From: Planctomycetota bacterium
GTDB lineage: Bacteria; Planctomycetota; Planctomycetia; Pirellulales; Pirellulaceae
Direction: 5' to 3'
Length of the DNA stretch: 18,302 nt
NCBI GenBank assembly: GCA_029259935.1
Contig: JAJDEH010000097.1
Coordinates: 1 to 18,302, forward strand
Shown here one piece after another: positions 1 through 7,206 of this stretch. Numbering within the stretch: the stretch's first letter is position 1; every line of letters starts with the position of its first letter. The notes under the pieces were generated by a model. That model was given only the letters and a program-made list of their open reading frames with translations, was not told where the DNA came from and made no database searches. Both the position numbers and the translations under genes were made by a program.

Positions 1-1174
1 GTAACTCGTCGCCGGCGATCTGTTCCAGCAGAAAACGGTCGTAAGGCTTGTCGTTATTGAAGGCGCGAATCACATAGTCACGATACTTCCAAGCCACCTT
101 TCGAACCGGGTCGGCGGATACGCCCCCTTCGGAATTCGCATAGCCGGCCACATCGAGCCAATAGCGGCCCCAGCGCTCGCCGTAGTGGGACGACGCCAGC
201 AAGTGATCAACCATCGCCGAATACCAGTTCGGATCGTCGCTGCTTCGCCACCTTTTCCATTCGGCCATCGAGGGCGGAAACCCGACAAGGTCGAGATAAG
301 CGCGACGAATGAGCGTGTCGCGGCTTGCTTCCTCGGAAAAGTCCAGATCGTTCTCTTGCAACTTCTTGTGGACGAATTCATCGATCGACTTGGCGTGTGG
401 CGCTGGCTTGGGTGGCTGAAACGCCCAGTGACGGCGGTCCTCGTCCGTGACGAGAACGTCCGGTTCGGTAGTGGCGACATCGGGATGCACTTCGACCGTC
501 GGCGCGCCGGCGGCGATCCATTCACGCAACACTTCGACTTCCGACGACGGCGGTCGCCTTACGAAGAACTTCAGCAACAATTCCCTAGGCGGACAGGCGT
601 TGCTTTCGACGCGCTGGATCATGAGGCTGCCGTCCGGATCACCCGGCACGAGCGCGGCTCCACTGGCACCACCCTTGCGCATCGCCGCGACCGTGCGCAG
701 GTCGAGACCACCCGCTTGACGTTGCCGACCGTGACAGGCCGCGCATCGCAACAACACAATCGGCAGTATGTCGTGCTGGTTGATTTTCTTTTCCGTCGCT
801 TCAACGGGTTCGTCGGATTTGGCACCTGCGGCGATCCACTTTCGAACGAGGTCGACTTCGGATTTCGCAAGCCGGGGCTCGCCATCGGGCGGCATGTCAC
901 CGCCGTCGATCATGATCCACAATAAACTGTCGTCGAGGGATTCCACGACCGCGGGCTCACCCGATTCGCCGCCCCGACGCAGTCCGCCCATCGAGGCGAG
1001 ATTGAGTCCACCCTTTTGAACGCGCGTACTGTGGCACTTGCCGCACTTCTTGGACAGGATCGGCCGGATGTCTGCTTCAAAGATCGGCGGCTCGTCATTG
1101 CCACAAATCGGTCGGCCCAGCACCATGCCCATGGCGCAGAGACAAAACGGAATGGCGAGACGAAGGAAGGTCAT
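1..1174 (-). CDS. PSCyt1/DUF1549 planctomycete cytochrome-like protein, partial (C-terminus beyond left edge)
   Basis: The reading frame stays open from an ATG at 1174 to the window edge (391 codons). Residues 1-20 look like a signal peptide, so the protein is probably exported. Two related cytochrome-c-like modules follow, with CGKCH at residues 44-48 and CAACH at 144-148. Each ends in a matching RKWIAAGA or REWIAAGA segment, so they look like an internal duplication. The usual MPP after the haem motif is kept in the first module but reads CPP in the second. From about residue 263 a DUF1549 (PSCyt2) domain starts, with [10 protein letters not shown], an [13 protein letters not shown] segment and [17 protein letters not shown]. 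Family members usually continue with DUF1553, which would lie off the left edge. An in-frame stop near 1222 makes 1174 the first ATG; I see no clear Shine-Dalgarno. Function is not established; an envelope redox role is inferred from the CxxCH motifs. Confidence 0.9.
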   Translation of the reverse strand, partial: MTFLRLAIPFCLCAMGMVLGRPICGNDEPPIFEADIRPILSKKCGKCHSTRVQKGGLNLASMGGLRRGGESGEPAVVESLDDSLLWIMIDGGDMPPDGEPRLAKSEVDLVRKWIAAGAKSDEPVEATEKKINQHDILPIVLLRCAACHGRQRQAGGLDLRTVAAMRKGGASGAALVPGDPDGSLMIQRVESNACPPRELLLKFFVRRPPSSEVEVLREWIAAGAPTVEVHPDVATTEPDVLVTDEDRRHWAFQPPKPAPHAKSIDEFVHKKLQENDLDFSEEASRDTLIRRAYLDLVGFPPSMAEWKRWRSSDDPNWYSAMVDHLLASSHYGERWGRYWLDVAGYANSEGGVSADPVRKVAWKYRDYVIRAFNNDKPYDRFLLEQIAGDEL

Positions 1175-1376
1175 GTGGGCTCGCGGCGGGCAATTTCGGT
1201 CGGCATCAATGCGACAAGGTTACCAATCAATTCTACGTGTCCCACACTCGCGGCACAACATTTGGCAACCGCTGCGATTCGGATATCGACCCGATGGCCC
1301 TGATCGCCGGGACAATTCGACGATCGCCCCTCTCTCGCGGTGTCGTCCATCTTGTTCTCCACGGCATCGGGCAACT

Positions 1377-2054
1377 TCAGCGACGTCGCGAAAGCAAGCT
1401 GGCCAGCCAGCCAATAGTATCAATGACCCAGAGCCAGAAGAGGCCAATGGCAACGACCGCTATCGCTGTGGGTACGCAGTCAATCAGCGTGTCGCTGTCA
1501 AAGAGTAATCGCTTCACAGGCTCTGAGTATTCAGCCTGATCTTGCGTGTAGAAGTAGGACACGGATCTCATGCGCTCCGCGCGAATCATCAACGAGATGC
1601 AGGTTGCACTCCATGCCACCAAGGCAAAAAGGTGAGACAATCGGAAAGTGAGGCGGGCACGTTTGGACCATCGCTCAATCGTAGCACAAACGCCGAATGC
1701 CACGACGGCCAGAAGCCCCACATCGATCAGGAGCCAAGGCCATGAAAAGTAGCCCCACAGTTGTGGAGGCTCGATTAACCAGCGCTGCGTCAAACCGCCG
1801 CCAATGTTTGGACCGCGAATCATGAACAAGAAAGGCCAGCCCTGTTCATATGCGGGAGAGACATATGTCCCTGGTGGTTTTTCGTACGACGTTTGTTCAC
1901 CAGCAAGCATTAGGTAGGTGAAGCTGATGCAACACGCAAAGCAGACAAACCATGTTACCCAGTGCAGTCGGACACAGGCTCTTTTTTCCATGAAAAAACG
2001 CTCAATTGGTCGCATGTCCACCGCCCGAATGCTCTGGTCCCAGAACAGTTGCAC
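1377..2054 (-). CDS. Hypothetical four-helix membrane protein
   Basis: I do not recognise this family. The protein is 225 residues if it starts at the GTG at 2054, which has GGAGG five bases upstream. The frame opens six codons earlier at a TTG (2072) with no ribosome site of its own. An internal ATG at 1991 (MEKRACVRLHW) is a third possible start. After a charged N-terminal stretch there are four hydrophobic segments: near residues 32-52, 107-128, 137-157 and 194-219. Between the first and second lies a loop of about 55 residues rich in Pro, Gly and Trp. The protein ends in a short Arg-rich tail (LLSRRR). It is on the same strand as the cytochrome-like gene 202 bases downstream and divergent from the kinase gene. 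No catalytic motif is visible, so an envelope protein of unknown role is all that can be said. Confidence 0.7.
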   Translation of the reverse strand: MQLFWDQSIRAVDMRPIERFFMEKRACVRLHWVTWFVCFACCISFTYLMLAGEQTSYEKPPGTYVSPAYEQGWPFLFMIRGPNIGGGLTQRWLIEPPQLWGYFSWPWLLIDVGLLAVVAFGVCATIERWSKRARLTFRLSHLFALVAWSATCISLMIRAERMRSVSYFYTQDQAEYSEPVKRLLFDSDTLIDCVPTAIAVVAIGLFWLWVIDTIGWLASLLSRRR

Positions 2055-2059
2055 TTTGA

Positions 2060-2064
2060 CCTCC
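2060..2064 (-). promoter_or_regulatory. Ribosome binding site deciding a GTG start
   Basis: On the minus strand GGAGG precedes GTG (2054-2052) by five bases. This favours the GTG over the upstream TTG at 2072, because the GGAGG would otherwise lie inside the coding region. Confidence 0.5.
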
Positions 2065-2181
2065 GTGGTCAAGTGCGAAACGATCTACTCGACCGTTGCT
2101 CGGTCGTGATGCCAATAGCTCACAAACAGGCGGTAGGTTCTGTCGTCCATCTCTTTCTCGGCAGTCAAGGTTCAATGGGTA

Positions 2182-2300
2182 AGGATCGTTCGCGAAACAA
2201 GTGTCGCATTTTGATCAGCCGTTGGGCGTTAGCCACGGTTTTTCAGAACCGGACGCTAACGCATTCCGGCTAATGAGACACTAATTGCCCGAACGATCCT
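2182..2300. repeat. Long nested inverted repeat (intergenic hairpin element)
   Basis: A 119-base imperfect palindrome lies between the divergent membrane-protein and kinase genes. The outer arms are AGGATCGTTCG (2182-2192) and its exact complement (2290-2300). Further in, AGTGTC (2200-2205) pairs with GACACT (2277-2282). AGCCG (2218-2222) pairs with CGGCT (2267-2271), GCGTTAGC (2226-2233) with GCTAACGC (2255-2262), and GGTT (2237-2240) with AACC (2247-2250) around the loop TTTCAG. It contains no gene. From memory, similar GCGTTAGC palindromes are common between Pirellulales genes, so this is probably one copy of a dispersed family; only one copy is present here. Confidence 0.75.
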
Positions 2301-2412
2301 CGGGTTCAACCGGGGGTAACAAGTGGCTCGCGGCGTGTAGGCCGTGGAATTCGTGCATACCGGATTGATTTTATTCTAGCGGCATAAACTGCTTCTCTGA
2401 AATGATTTGCGC

Positions 2413-2418
2413 TAGAAT
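2413..2418 (+). promoter_or_regulatory. Tentative -10 element for the kinase gene
   Basis: TAGAAT, about 100 bases before the kinase start, resembles a sigma-70 -10 box. No convincing -35 box is seen at the usual distance. The rest of 2301-2520 holds nothing else I can name except a small CGGGG/CCCCG hairpin (2488-2504) just before the ribosome site. Confidence 0.2.
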
Positions 2419-2520
2419 GACCGGCCTGACCGGGAGAAATTTTGTGATGGATGCGTAATAGGTCGAGGTTCATTATTATATCGATAACGGGGTGAACAGC
2501 CCCGCCCACCAAGGAACCAG

Positions 2521-4755
2521 ATGATGGCGACCGCCCAATGTCCCGATCCGGAACTTCTCTCGGAGTACACGTCCGGAGACGTTTCCGAGGAGACGGCCAA
2601 CTCGATTTCGGTACATCTTACGACTTGCGTGACTTGTCAGCACCGCGTCGACGACATGGCCCGCCGCGGCGACAGCGTGATCCAGCGGTTGCGGCAACCG
2701 GCCACCGTTCATTCGGCGGGCAGTAGTCCGACCATGGATCGAATGATGGCGGATGCGGCCAAGCTGGTCGTCGCCCCGCCCGCGATGCAAACCGCCACCT
2801 CGACAGCTACTAAAGACACCGCTACTAAAGACCCGGCTGCCGGTGCGGTCGGATTCGGCGTCTTCTTGCACGAACTGCGGGCCAGCGGTCTTCTTGAACC
2901 CGAGGAAATCAACCGGCAACTGCGAGCGATCGCGACGCGCGACGTTGAGCAGTTCGCGCTGGAAATGGTGCGCCGCGGCAAGCTTACCAAGTACCAAGCG
3001 GGACTGCTGGCGCGCGGGATGTCGCGTGGTTTGATGCTCAAGAATTACGAAGTCTTGGATAAGGTCGGCCAAGGCGGAATGGGGCTGGTGTTCAAAGCGC
3101 GCCATCGCCGCATGGGCAGAATCGTCGCCATCAAAGTGCTGCCCACCGCCGCCACCAAGTCGCCCGATTCGGTACGCCGATTTCAGCGGGAGTTTCAAAC
3201 CGCCGCCAAACTGATTCACGAGAATGTCGTGGTCGCTCACGATGCCGACGAATCCGACGGCATTCACTTCATGGTGATGGAGTTTGTCGAGGGCGGCAAC
3301 TTGGGCCAACTCGTCCGACAGAAAGGTCCGCTGTCCATCGAGCACGCCCTTGACTGCATCTTGCAAGCGGCCCGAGGACTACAAGTTGCGCACGACAAGG
3401 GGATCGTCCACCGGGATATCAAACCGCAGAACTTGCTACTGGACACACAGGGAACGGTTAAGGTCCTTGATTTAGGGCTCGCCCGCTTGGGCCTCGAAGG
3501 CGGCGCGAGTGACGAACTTTCTCAAAGCGACCTGACGCAATCGGGAACCGTCATGGGCACCGTGGATTACATGGCCCCCGAGCAGGCGCTCAACTCCAAG
3601 AATGCCGATCACCGTTCCGACATCTACAGCCTCGGCTGCACGCTCCATTTTCTCCTGACCGGCCGGTCGCTCTATCGCGGCGAGACGCTGATGGAGAAAT
3701 TAGTGGCGCACCGCGAGCAACCCGTGCCTTCGCTGCGACAAGCGCGCAGTGACGTCAGTGAGGCATTGGATTCCGTGTTTCAGCGCATGGTCGCCAAGCA
3801 GCCCGCAGATCGTTATCAATCGATGGCGGAACTGCGAACCGATTTGAAAGCCATCGCGTCCGGAGAAGCAGTCCCGCTGGTTCAGCTTCAGCACCAACCG
3901 GATCCGGCGGAGTTCGAACCGACGATGGAAATCTTTAACGCCGAGACCATTGCCGAGCCGCTTGCTCCGCTCAGCCCTCTTTCCGAACCGACCGCCAACT
4001 GGGGCACGCTACCGACGGCACCGGCGCGAGAGCCGAAACCTGTTTGGCCGCAACCGACCGCCGTGCCGCGGCGTCATTGGTTTGCTTCCTTGTTCGACAA
4101 AATTTTCAGCCCGCGTGGCGTGGCAATCCTTGGCGTGGCGACCGCGGGTGTCATTTCGATCTACCTGTTGGCGGTCTTTGGCGTCGCTTTTTTTGAACGC
4201 TATGCGGAGCGGTCGGCCGCCCGGCGGCAGCAACAGCATCGGTTGGCGAACGGCGGCAAGGGATTGGCGCTGGTGGTGCTTCCCAGCGTGTACTACCCGC
4301 CCGATTATGAGAACCTCAAGAAAGCTCTGGATGGACATGGCATTCAGTTCCTGACGGCGACTCCCGGCGGAAAAGAAGCGACTTGGGATGGCAAGTCGGT
4401 GACGCCGGATTTAGCTTTGGAACGCGCCGACGCTGATGACTTTGATACCGTCATTTTCATCGGCGGAAAAATGGAAGAATTCAAACGAGGCGGGCCGGCG
4501 AACAGGGCGGCAAAGCGTCTGGCAAGGGGCGTGTCCGAGAATCAAGCCCCCTTGGTGGGCCTCTGTTTGGGACGGGACGTTCTGTTCCACACAGGTGCTA
4601 TCAACAAAGATGAATACGCCAAGGCGGAGTGCGGACCCTATTTCAACAAGACAAGCAGAGTCATCACGGGGCCCAACGAGTACGCGGCCGACCAACTGGT
4701 TTTTCGCCTGGAAGCGGCCTGGAAGAAAGAATCGAAGTACCGCTCCGCGCGTTGA
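2521..4755 (+). CDS. Membrane Ser/Thr protein kinase with N-terminal zinc-finger-like motif and C-terminal DJ-1/PfpI-like domain
   Basis: This 744-residue protein starts at ATG 2521 (or 2524), with AAGGA at 2511-2515. An H32-x3-C36-x2-C39 motif resembles the anti-sigma zinc-binding (zf-HC2) fold. A linker with a tandem TATKD repeat follows. The kinase domain spans about residues 176-445. It has the glycine loop GQGGMG (183-188), catalytic Lys205 in VAIKVL, HRDIKPQN (His297, Asp299), a DLG in place of DFG (Asp317) and APE (352-354), so all catalytic residues are present. A single hydrophobic helix lies near residues 533-559. The tail (about 579-744) reads like a DJ-1/PfpI glutamine-amidotransferase-like domain: a beta strand LALVVLP, FDTVIFIGG with the Gly pair at 648-649, and a nucleophile-elbow-like VGLCLGR with Cys682. 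The expected topology is cytoplasmic kinase with the tail outside the membrane. The SHD1-PQQ gene follows after 46 bases, suggesting an operon. Kinase assignment is firm; the DJ-1 assignment is by motif only. Confidence 0.95.
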   Translation: MMATAQCPDPELLSEYTSGDVSEETANSISVHLTTCVTCQHRVDDMARRGDSVIQRLRQPATVHSAGSSPTMDRMMADAAKLVVAPPAMQTATSTATKDTATKDPAAGAVGFGVFLHELRASGLLEPEEINRQLRAIATRDVEQFALEMVRRGKLTKYQAGLLARGMSRGLMLKNYEVLDKVGQGGMGLVFKARHRRMGRIVAIKVLPTAATKSPDSVRRFQREFQTAAKLIHENVVVAHDADESDGIHFMVMEFVEGGNLGQLVRQKGPLSIEHALDCILQAARGLQVAHDKGIVHRDIKPQNLLLDTQGTVKVLDLGLARLGLEGGASDELSQSDLTQSGTVMGTVDYMAPEQALNSKNADHRSDIYSLGCTLHFLLTGRSLYRGETLMEKLVAHREQPVPSLRQARSDVSEALDSVFQRMVAKQPADRYQSMAELRTDLKAIASGEAVPLVQLQHQPDPAEFEPTMEIFNAETIAEPLAPLSPLSEPTANWGTLPTAPAREPKPVWPQPTAVPRRHWFASLFDKIFSPRGVAILGVATAGVISIYLLAVFGVAFFERYAERSAARRQQQHRLANGGKGLALVVLPSVYYPPDYENLKKALDGHGIQFLTATPGGKEATWDGKSVTPDLALERADADDFDTVIFIGGKMEEFKRGGPANRAAKRLARGVSENQAPLVGLCLGRDVLFHTGAINKDEYAKAECGPYFNKTSRVITGPNEYAADQLVFRLEAAWKKESKYRSAR
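2806..2835 (+). repeat. 15-bp tandem repeat in the kinase linker
   Basis: GCTACTAAAGACACC is followed directly by GCTACTAAAGACCCG, giving ATKDT-ATKDP in the low-complexity linker between the zinc-finger-like motif and the kinase domain. The copies differ at one base, which suggests a recent in-frame duplication in unconstrained sequence. Confidence 0.85.
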
Positions 4756-4801
4756 ATTGTGGTGCCGGTCAAAAGAAGCATCCTACAAAGGAACGAATGT
4801 T

Positions 4802-6271
4802 ATGCGTATCGCCGTCATTTCTAGTGTCGTTTTGTTGGTCGTGAGCGTGGTGGCGGTCGCCGCCACCCGGACGTTTACCGACAGTACCGGGAAGCACAAG
4901 GTCGAAGCCGAATTCGTTGGATTTGCCAATGGCGAAGTTCAACTCAAGAAGTCGGATGGGACCGAGGTCAATGTCAGAATCAGCCGCTTGAGCTCCGCCG
5001 ATCAAAAGTGGGTCCGCTCCGAACTGAAGCGGCGGCGCGACGCAGTCGCGGGCGAAGACGCTACGGGATCATCTAGCTCGTCGAATGATGCCGGGGCATG
5101 GGCACAGTGGCGGGGTCCCAATCGAGACGGCGTGTCGTCGGAAACCGGTCTGCTGGAAACTTGGAACGGCGATGGACCGCCAATTTTATGGTCGACGCGC
5201 GGCGCGGGACGGGGCTACTCGAGCGTTGCCATCGCCGGCGATAAAATTGTCACGATGGGAAAACGCGGGGGCAATGAAGAATTGGTCGCTTTCAACAAAG
5301 AGAACGGCAGCCTGATATGGAACGCCGCCGTGGGCTCCGGAGCCGATTGTAATTGCACGCCGACGATTGACGGCGATAAGGTGTTTGGCGTGGGGCGCGA
5401 AGGGGACTTGGTTTGTGTCGACTTGAATTCGGGCGAAGTCAAATGGAAAAAGAACTTCTCTCGCGATTTTGGCGGCCGCATGATGTCGGGTTGGGGATAT
5501 AGCGAGTCACCGTTGGTGGATGGCGACCGGTTGCTGGTCACGCCGGGCAGTGACGACGCGATTATCGCTGCTCTCAACAAGGAAACTGGCGAGACGATTT
5601 GGACCACAAGAATGCCGAGCAGCGGCGGTGCCGGTTACGCCTCGATTGTCATCAGCAACGGCGGCGGTGTGAAGCAGTATATTACGCTGGTCGGGCGCGG
5701 GCTGATTGGCGTTGATGCTGAAAACGGCCAGTTGTTGTGGCACTATCCAAGAATCGCCAATGGCACGGCCAACGTTCCGACCCCGATCATCAAAGGCAAT
5801 TTCGTGTTTGGTTCGTCGGGCTACAACGACGGCGGCAGCGCGCTGTTGGAACTGCGAAAACAGGGCCAGGGTGTGGCGTTCCGCGAAGTGTACTACAAGA
5901 GCAACAACGAATTGCAAAACCATCATGGCGGCATGATTTTGATCGGCGACTACATCTTCATGGGGCACGGCCACAATAAAGGCTTTCCAACCTGTGTCGA
6001 GATGATGACCGGCCGCTCGATGTGGGAACGGACGCGTGGACCGGGTTCGGGTTCGGCGGCCATTATCGCGGCCGACCGGCATTTGTATTTTCGCTATGAA
6101 GACGGCACGATGGCGCTGATCGAAGCCAATCCGAAAAAGTACAACCTGAAAGGCACGTTCCGCATTGCTTCGGTGAACGGGAAGAGTTGGCCGCATCCGG
6201 TGGTTGCCGGAAAAAAACTGTACCTGCGTGACCAGGACCAATTGCACTGCTACGATATTGCACGTAACTAG
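4802..6271 (+). CDS. Exported SHD1-domain PQQ-like beta-propeller protein
   Basis: The protein has 489 residues. The frame is open from further upstream, but the ATG at 4802 is chosen because AAAGGA sits nine bases before it and a signal peptide (MRIAVISSVVLLVVSVVAVA) begins there. The upstream extension overlaps the kinase gene in another frame. Residues 25-75 (RTFTDSTGKHKVEAEFVGF, then RISRLSSADQKWV) match the SHD1-like domain often found in planctomycete exported proteins. After a Ser-rich linker, WAQWRGPNRDGVS opens a PQQ-like (quinoprotein/WD-like) propeller to the C-terminus. It has repeated blade motifs of the form D-G-D-K-V-F-G, A-L-N-K-E-T-G-E-T-I-W and V-D-A-E-N-G-Q-L-L-W. No dehydrogenase active site is evident, so a binding or assembly role outside the membrane is more likely than catalysis. 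Spacing to the kinase suggests co-transcription; a functional link is inference. Confidence 0.9.
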   Translation: MRIAVISSVVLLVVSVVAVAATRTFTDSTGKHKVEAEFVGFANGEVQLKKSDGTEVNVRISRLSSADQKWVRSELKRRRDAVAGEDATGSSSSSNDAGAWAQWRGPNRDGVSSETGLLETWNGDGPPILWSTRGAGRGYSSVAIAGDKIVTMGKRGGNEELVAFNKENGSLIWNAAVGSGADCNCTPTIDGDKVFGVGREGDLVCVDLNSGEVKWKKNFSRDFGGRMMSGWGYSESPLVDGDRLLVTPGSDDAIIAALNKETGETIWTTRMPSSGGAGYASIVISNGGGVKQYITLVGRGLIGVDAENGQLLWHYPRIANGTANVPTPIIKGNFVFGSSGYNDGGSALLELRKQGQGVAFREVYYKSNNELQNHHGGMILIGDYIFMGHGHNKGFPTCVEMMTGRSMWERTRGPGSGSAAIIAADRHLYFRYEDGTMALIEANPKKYNLKGTFRIASVNGKSWPHPVVAGKKLYLRDQDQLHCYDIARN

Positions 6272-6342
6272 TATTCCGACGCAGCTTGAATTTCGGCTGG
6301 GTGGCTGGGGTCGAACAACGTGAGCCCCATTCGCACTGGTGC

Positions 6343-6389
6343 CACTGGCGTCTCGCCAGTGGACGCTACGAACACGGGCAAGATGCCCG
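6343..6389. repeat. Twin GC-rich hairpins after the propeller gene
   Basis: CACTGGCG (6343-6350) and CGCCAGTG (6354-6361) form an 8-bp perfect stem with a 3-base TCT loop. CGGGCA (6375-6380) and TGCCCG (6384-6389) form a second 6-bp stem with an AGA loop. Neither is followed by a T-run, so they are not textbook terminators, though they lie 70 to 120 bases past the propeller stop. From memory, GCCACTGGC...GCCAGTGG and ACGGGCAAGATGCCCG motifs recur in planctomycete intergenic DNA, so a dispersed repeat is likely. Confidence 0.7.
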
Positions 6390-6447
6390 AGGCACCCTAA
6401 CATTAAGCTGTGACAAAGCAGTTGTGCGTAATCGTAGTTTGGGTGAT

Positions 6448-6454
6448 GGGAGGT
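6448..6454 (+). promoter_or_regulatory. Ribosome binding site deciding a GTG start
   Basis: GGGAGGT lies six bases before GTG 6461. It is the strongest Shine-Dalgarno in the window and sets the start of the Dabb protein; the ATG at 6446 overlaps it and the ATG at 6410 is too far upstream. Confidence 0.8.
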
Positions 6455-6460
6455 CCACAA

Positions 6461-6763
6461 GTGTCAGCCATTCAGCACATGGTGCTGCTCAAGTTCAAGC
6501 CCGAGGTAAATGACGACTCCGTTGAAGACGTCTTCTCGATCATCGCTGAGCTTAAGCAGTTGATCCCGGGTATTAGCTATTACGCCGGCGGACCTTACTC
6601 AAGCCCCGAAGGGTTTAATCAAGGGTTCACGCACGGATTCTTGATGACTTTCGATTCGGCGGCGGCACGGGATGCTTACTTGCCGCATCCCGAACATGAG
6701 CGCGTGAAGGCGGCGATCTTGGAATTGGTCGACGACGCGATCGCTTTTGATTTCGAGGTTTGA
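6461..6763 (+). CDS. Dabb (stress-responsive alpha/beta-barrel) domain protein
   Basis: This is a 100-residue single-domain protein. Starting at GTG 6461 it begins MSAIQHMVLLKFKPEV, which fits the usual opening of Dabb proteins (a short lead into an HxVLLKFK strand). The centre carries a helix (DDSVEDVFSIIAELKQLIPG) and the strand ISYYAGGPYSS. Then come FTHGFLMTFDSAAARDAYLPH and PEHERVKAAILELVDDAIAFDFEV, the conserved H-x-x-V block and the closing strand. Dabb proteins form dimeric ferredoxin-like barrels in the cytosol; some are enzymes of polyketide metabolism, but most bacterial ones have no known substrate. It lies 189 bases after the propeller gene with two hairpins between, so it is probably a separate transcript. 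The family call is confident; the function is unknown. Confidence 0.88.
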   Translation: MSAIQHMVLLKFKPEVNDDSVEDVFSIIAELKQLIPGISYYAGGPYSSPEGFNQGFTHGFLMTFDSAAARDAYLPHPEHERVKAAILELVDDAIAFDFEV

Positions 6764-7206
6764 GCTTGGTGGACGCGTGGCGGCTGCGACCAACCCTCGT
6801 TGGCGCGCCTTGGCGTCCGCTACGACGTTCCCGCACTGAGCCGATCCCGCCCGATCTTTCAGCGTGTTCGCAATAGGGGACGCCACCGACGCGCCCTTCT
6901 GAGCAGGTCGTAAATCTGGATTCGCTGCGAGAGTGGATACCGTCGAAGCAGTTTCCCAAACCGCCGGAGGCACCGTAATGCACCATTTGTACTACACAAC
7001 TCACTCGCCTGAACCGCAGTCGGTCATTTTCACCGCTGTTAGTTGCGTTTTCGTATAGGCCGTAGCCTCCGAAGTCGATGCAACCTCAGCGGGTTTGGGA
7101 GTTCGCCAACTCGCGTCGGTGTTTCACTCCGATGCGTCGTAGCCTTAGGCAGTTTTCTCGGTGATGTGGGCGGCGCATTGCACCGAAATGATTCGCTGCG
7201 TCGTGC
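6764..7206. other. Intergenic region without a supported gene, containing repeat copy D
   Basis: This region lies between the convergent Dabb and barrel-protein genes. The first 270 bases show no gene or clear hairpin that I can support. The last 160 bases hold a diverged copy of the dispersed repeat, described as its own entry. Confidence 0.6.
7041..7190 (+). repeat. Dispersed repeat, copy D (diverged)
   Basis: GTTTCACTCCGATGCGTCGTAG (7120-7141), the following TAGGC...TTTCTC and then GGTGATGTGGGCGGC match copy C in order (GTTCCATTCCGACGCGGCGTAG, then GGTGATGTGGCCGAC). The preceding part (7041-7091) resembles the tail of copy C (12575-12619). Read in one frame it gives GVSLRCVVALGSF, comparable with GVSLRR in copy A and VALVRF in copy C. 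Confidence 0.5.

Noticed and set aside
185..925. 246-residue open frame on the plus strand
   Set aside because: Antisense to the cytochrome-like gene, which shows CxxCH motifs and DUF1549 on the minus strand.
2301..2316. GGTTCAA resembling a tRNA T-loop
   Set aside because: No acceptor, D or anticodon arm can be formed around it; it belongs to the flank of the hairpin repeat.
2476..3366. 296-residue open frame on the minus strand
   Set aside because: It is the antisense shadow of the kinase gene, whose motifs are unambiguous; low-complexity His/Arg/Gly-rich translation.
4436..4801. N-terminal extension of the propeller frame
   Set aside because: Overlaps the kinase gene in another frame; a signal peptide and ribosome site mark 4802 as the start.
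5507..6460. 317-residue open frame on the minus strand
   Set aside because: Antisense to the PQQ propeller gene and crosses its end into the hairpin region; no motif.
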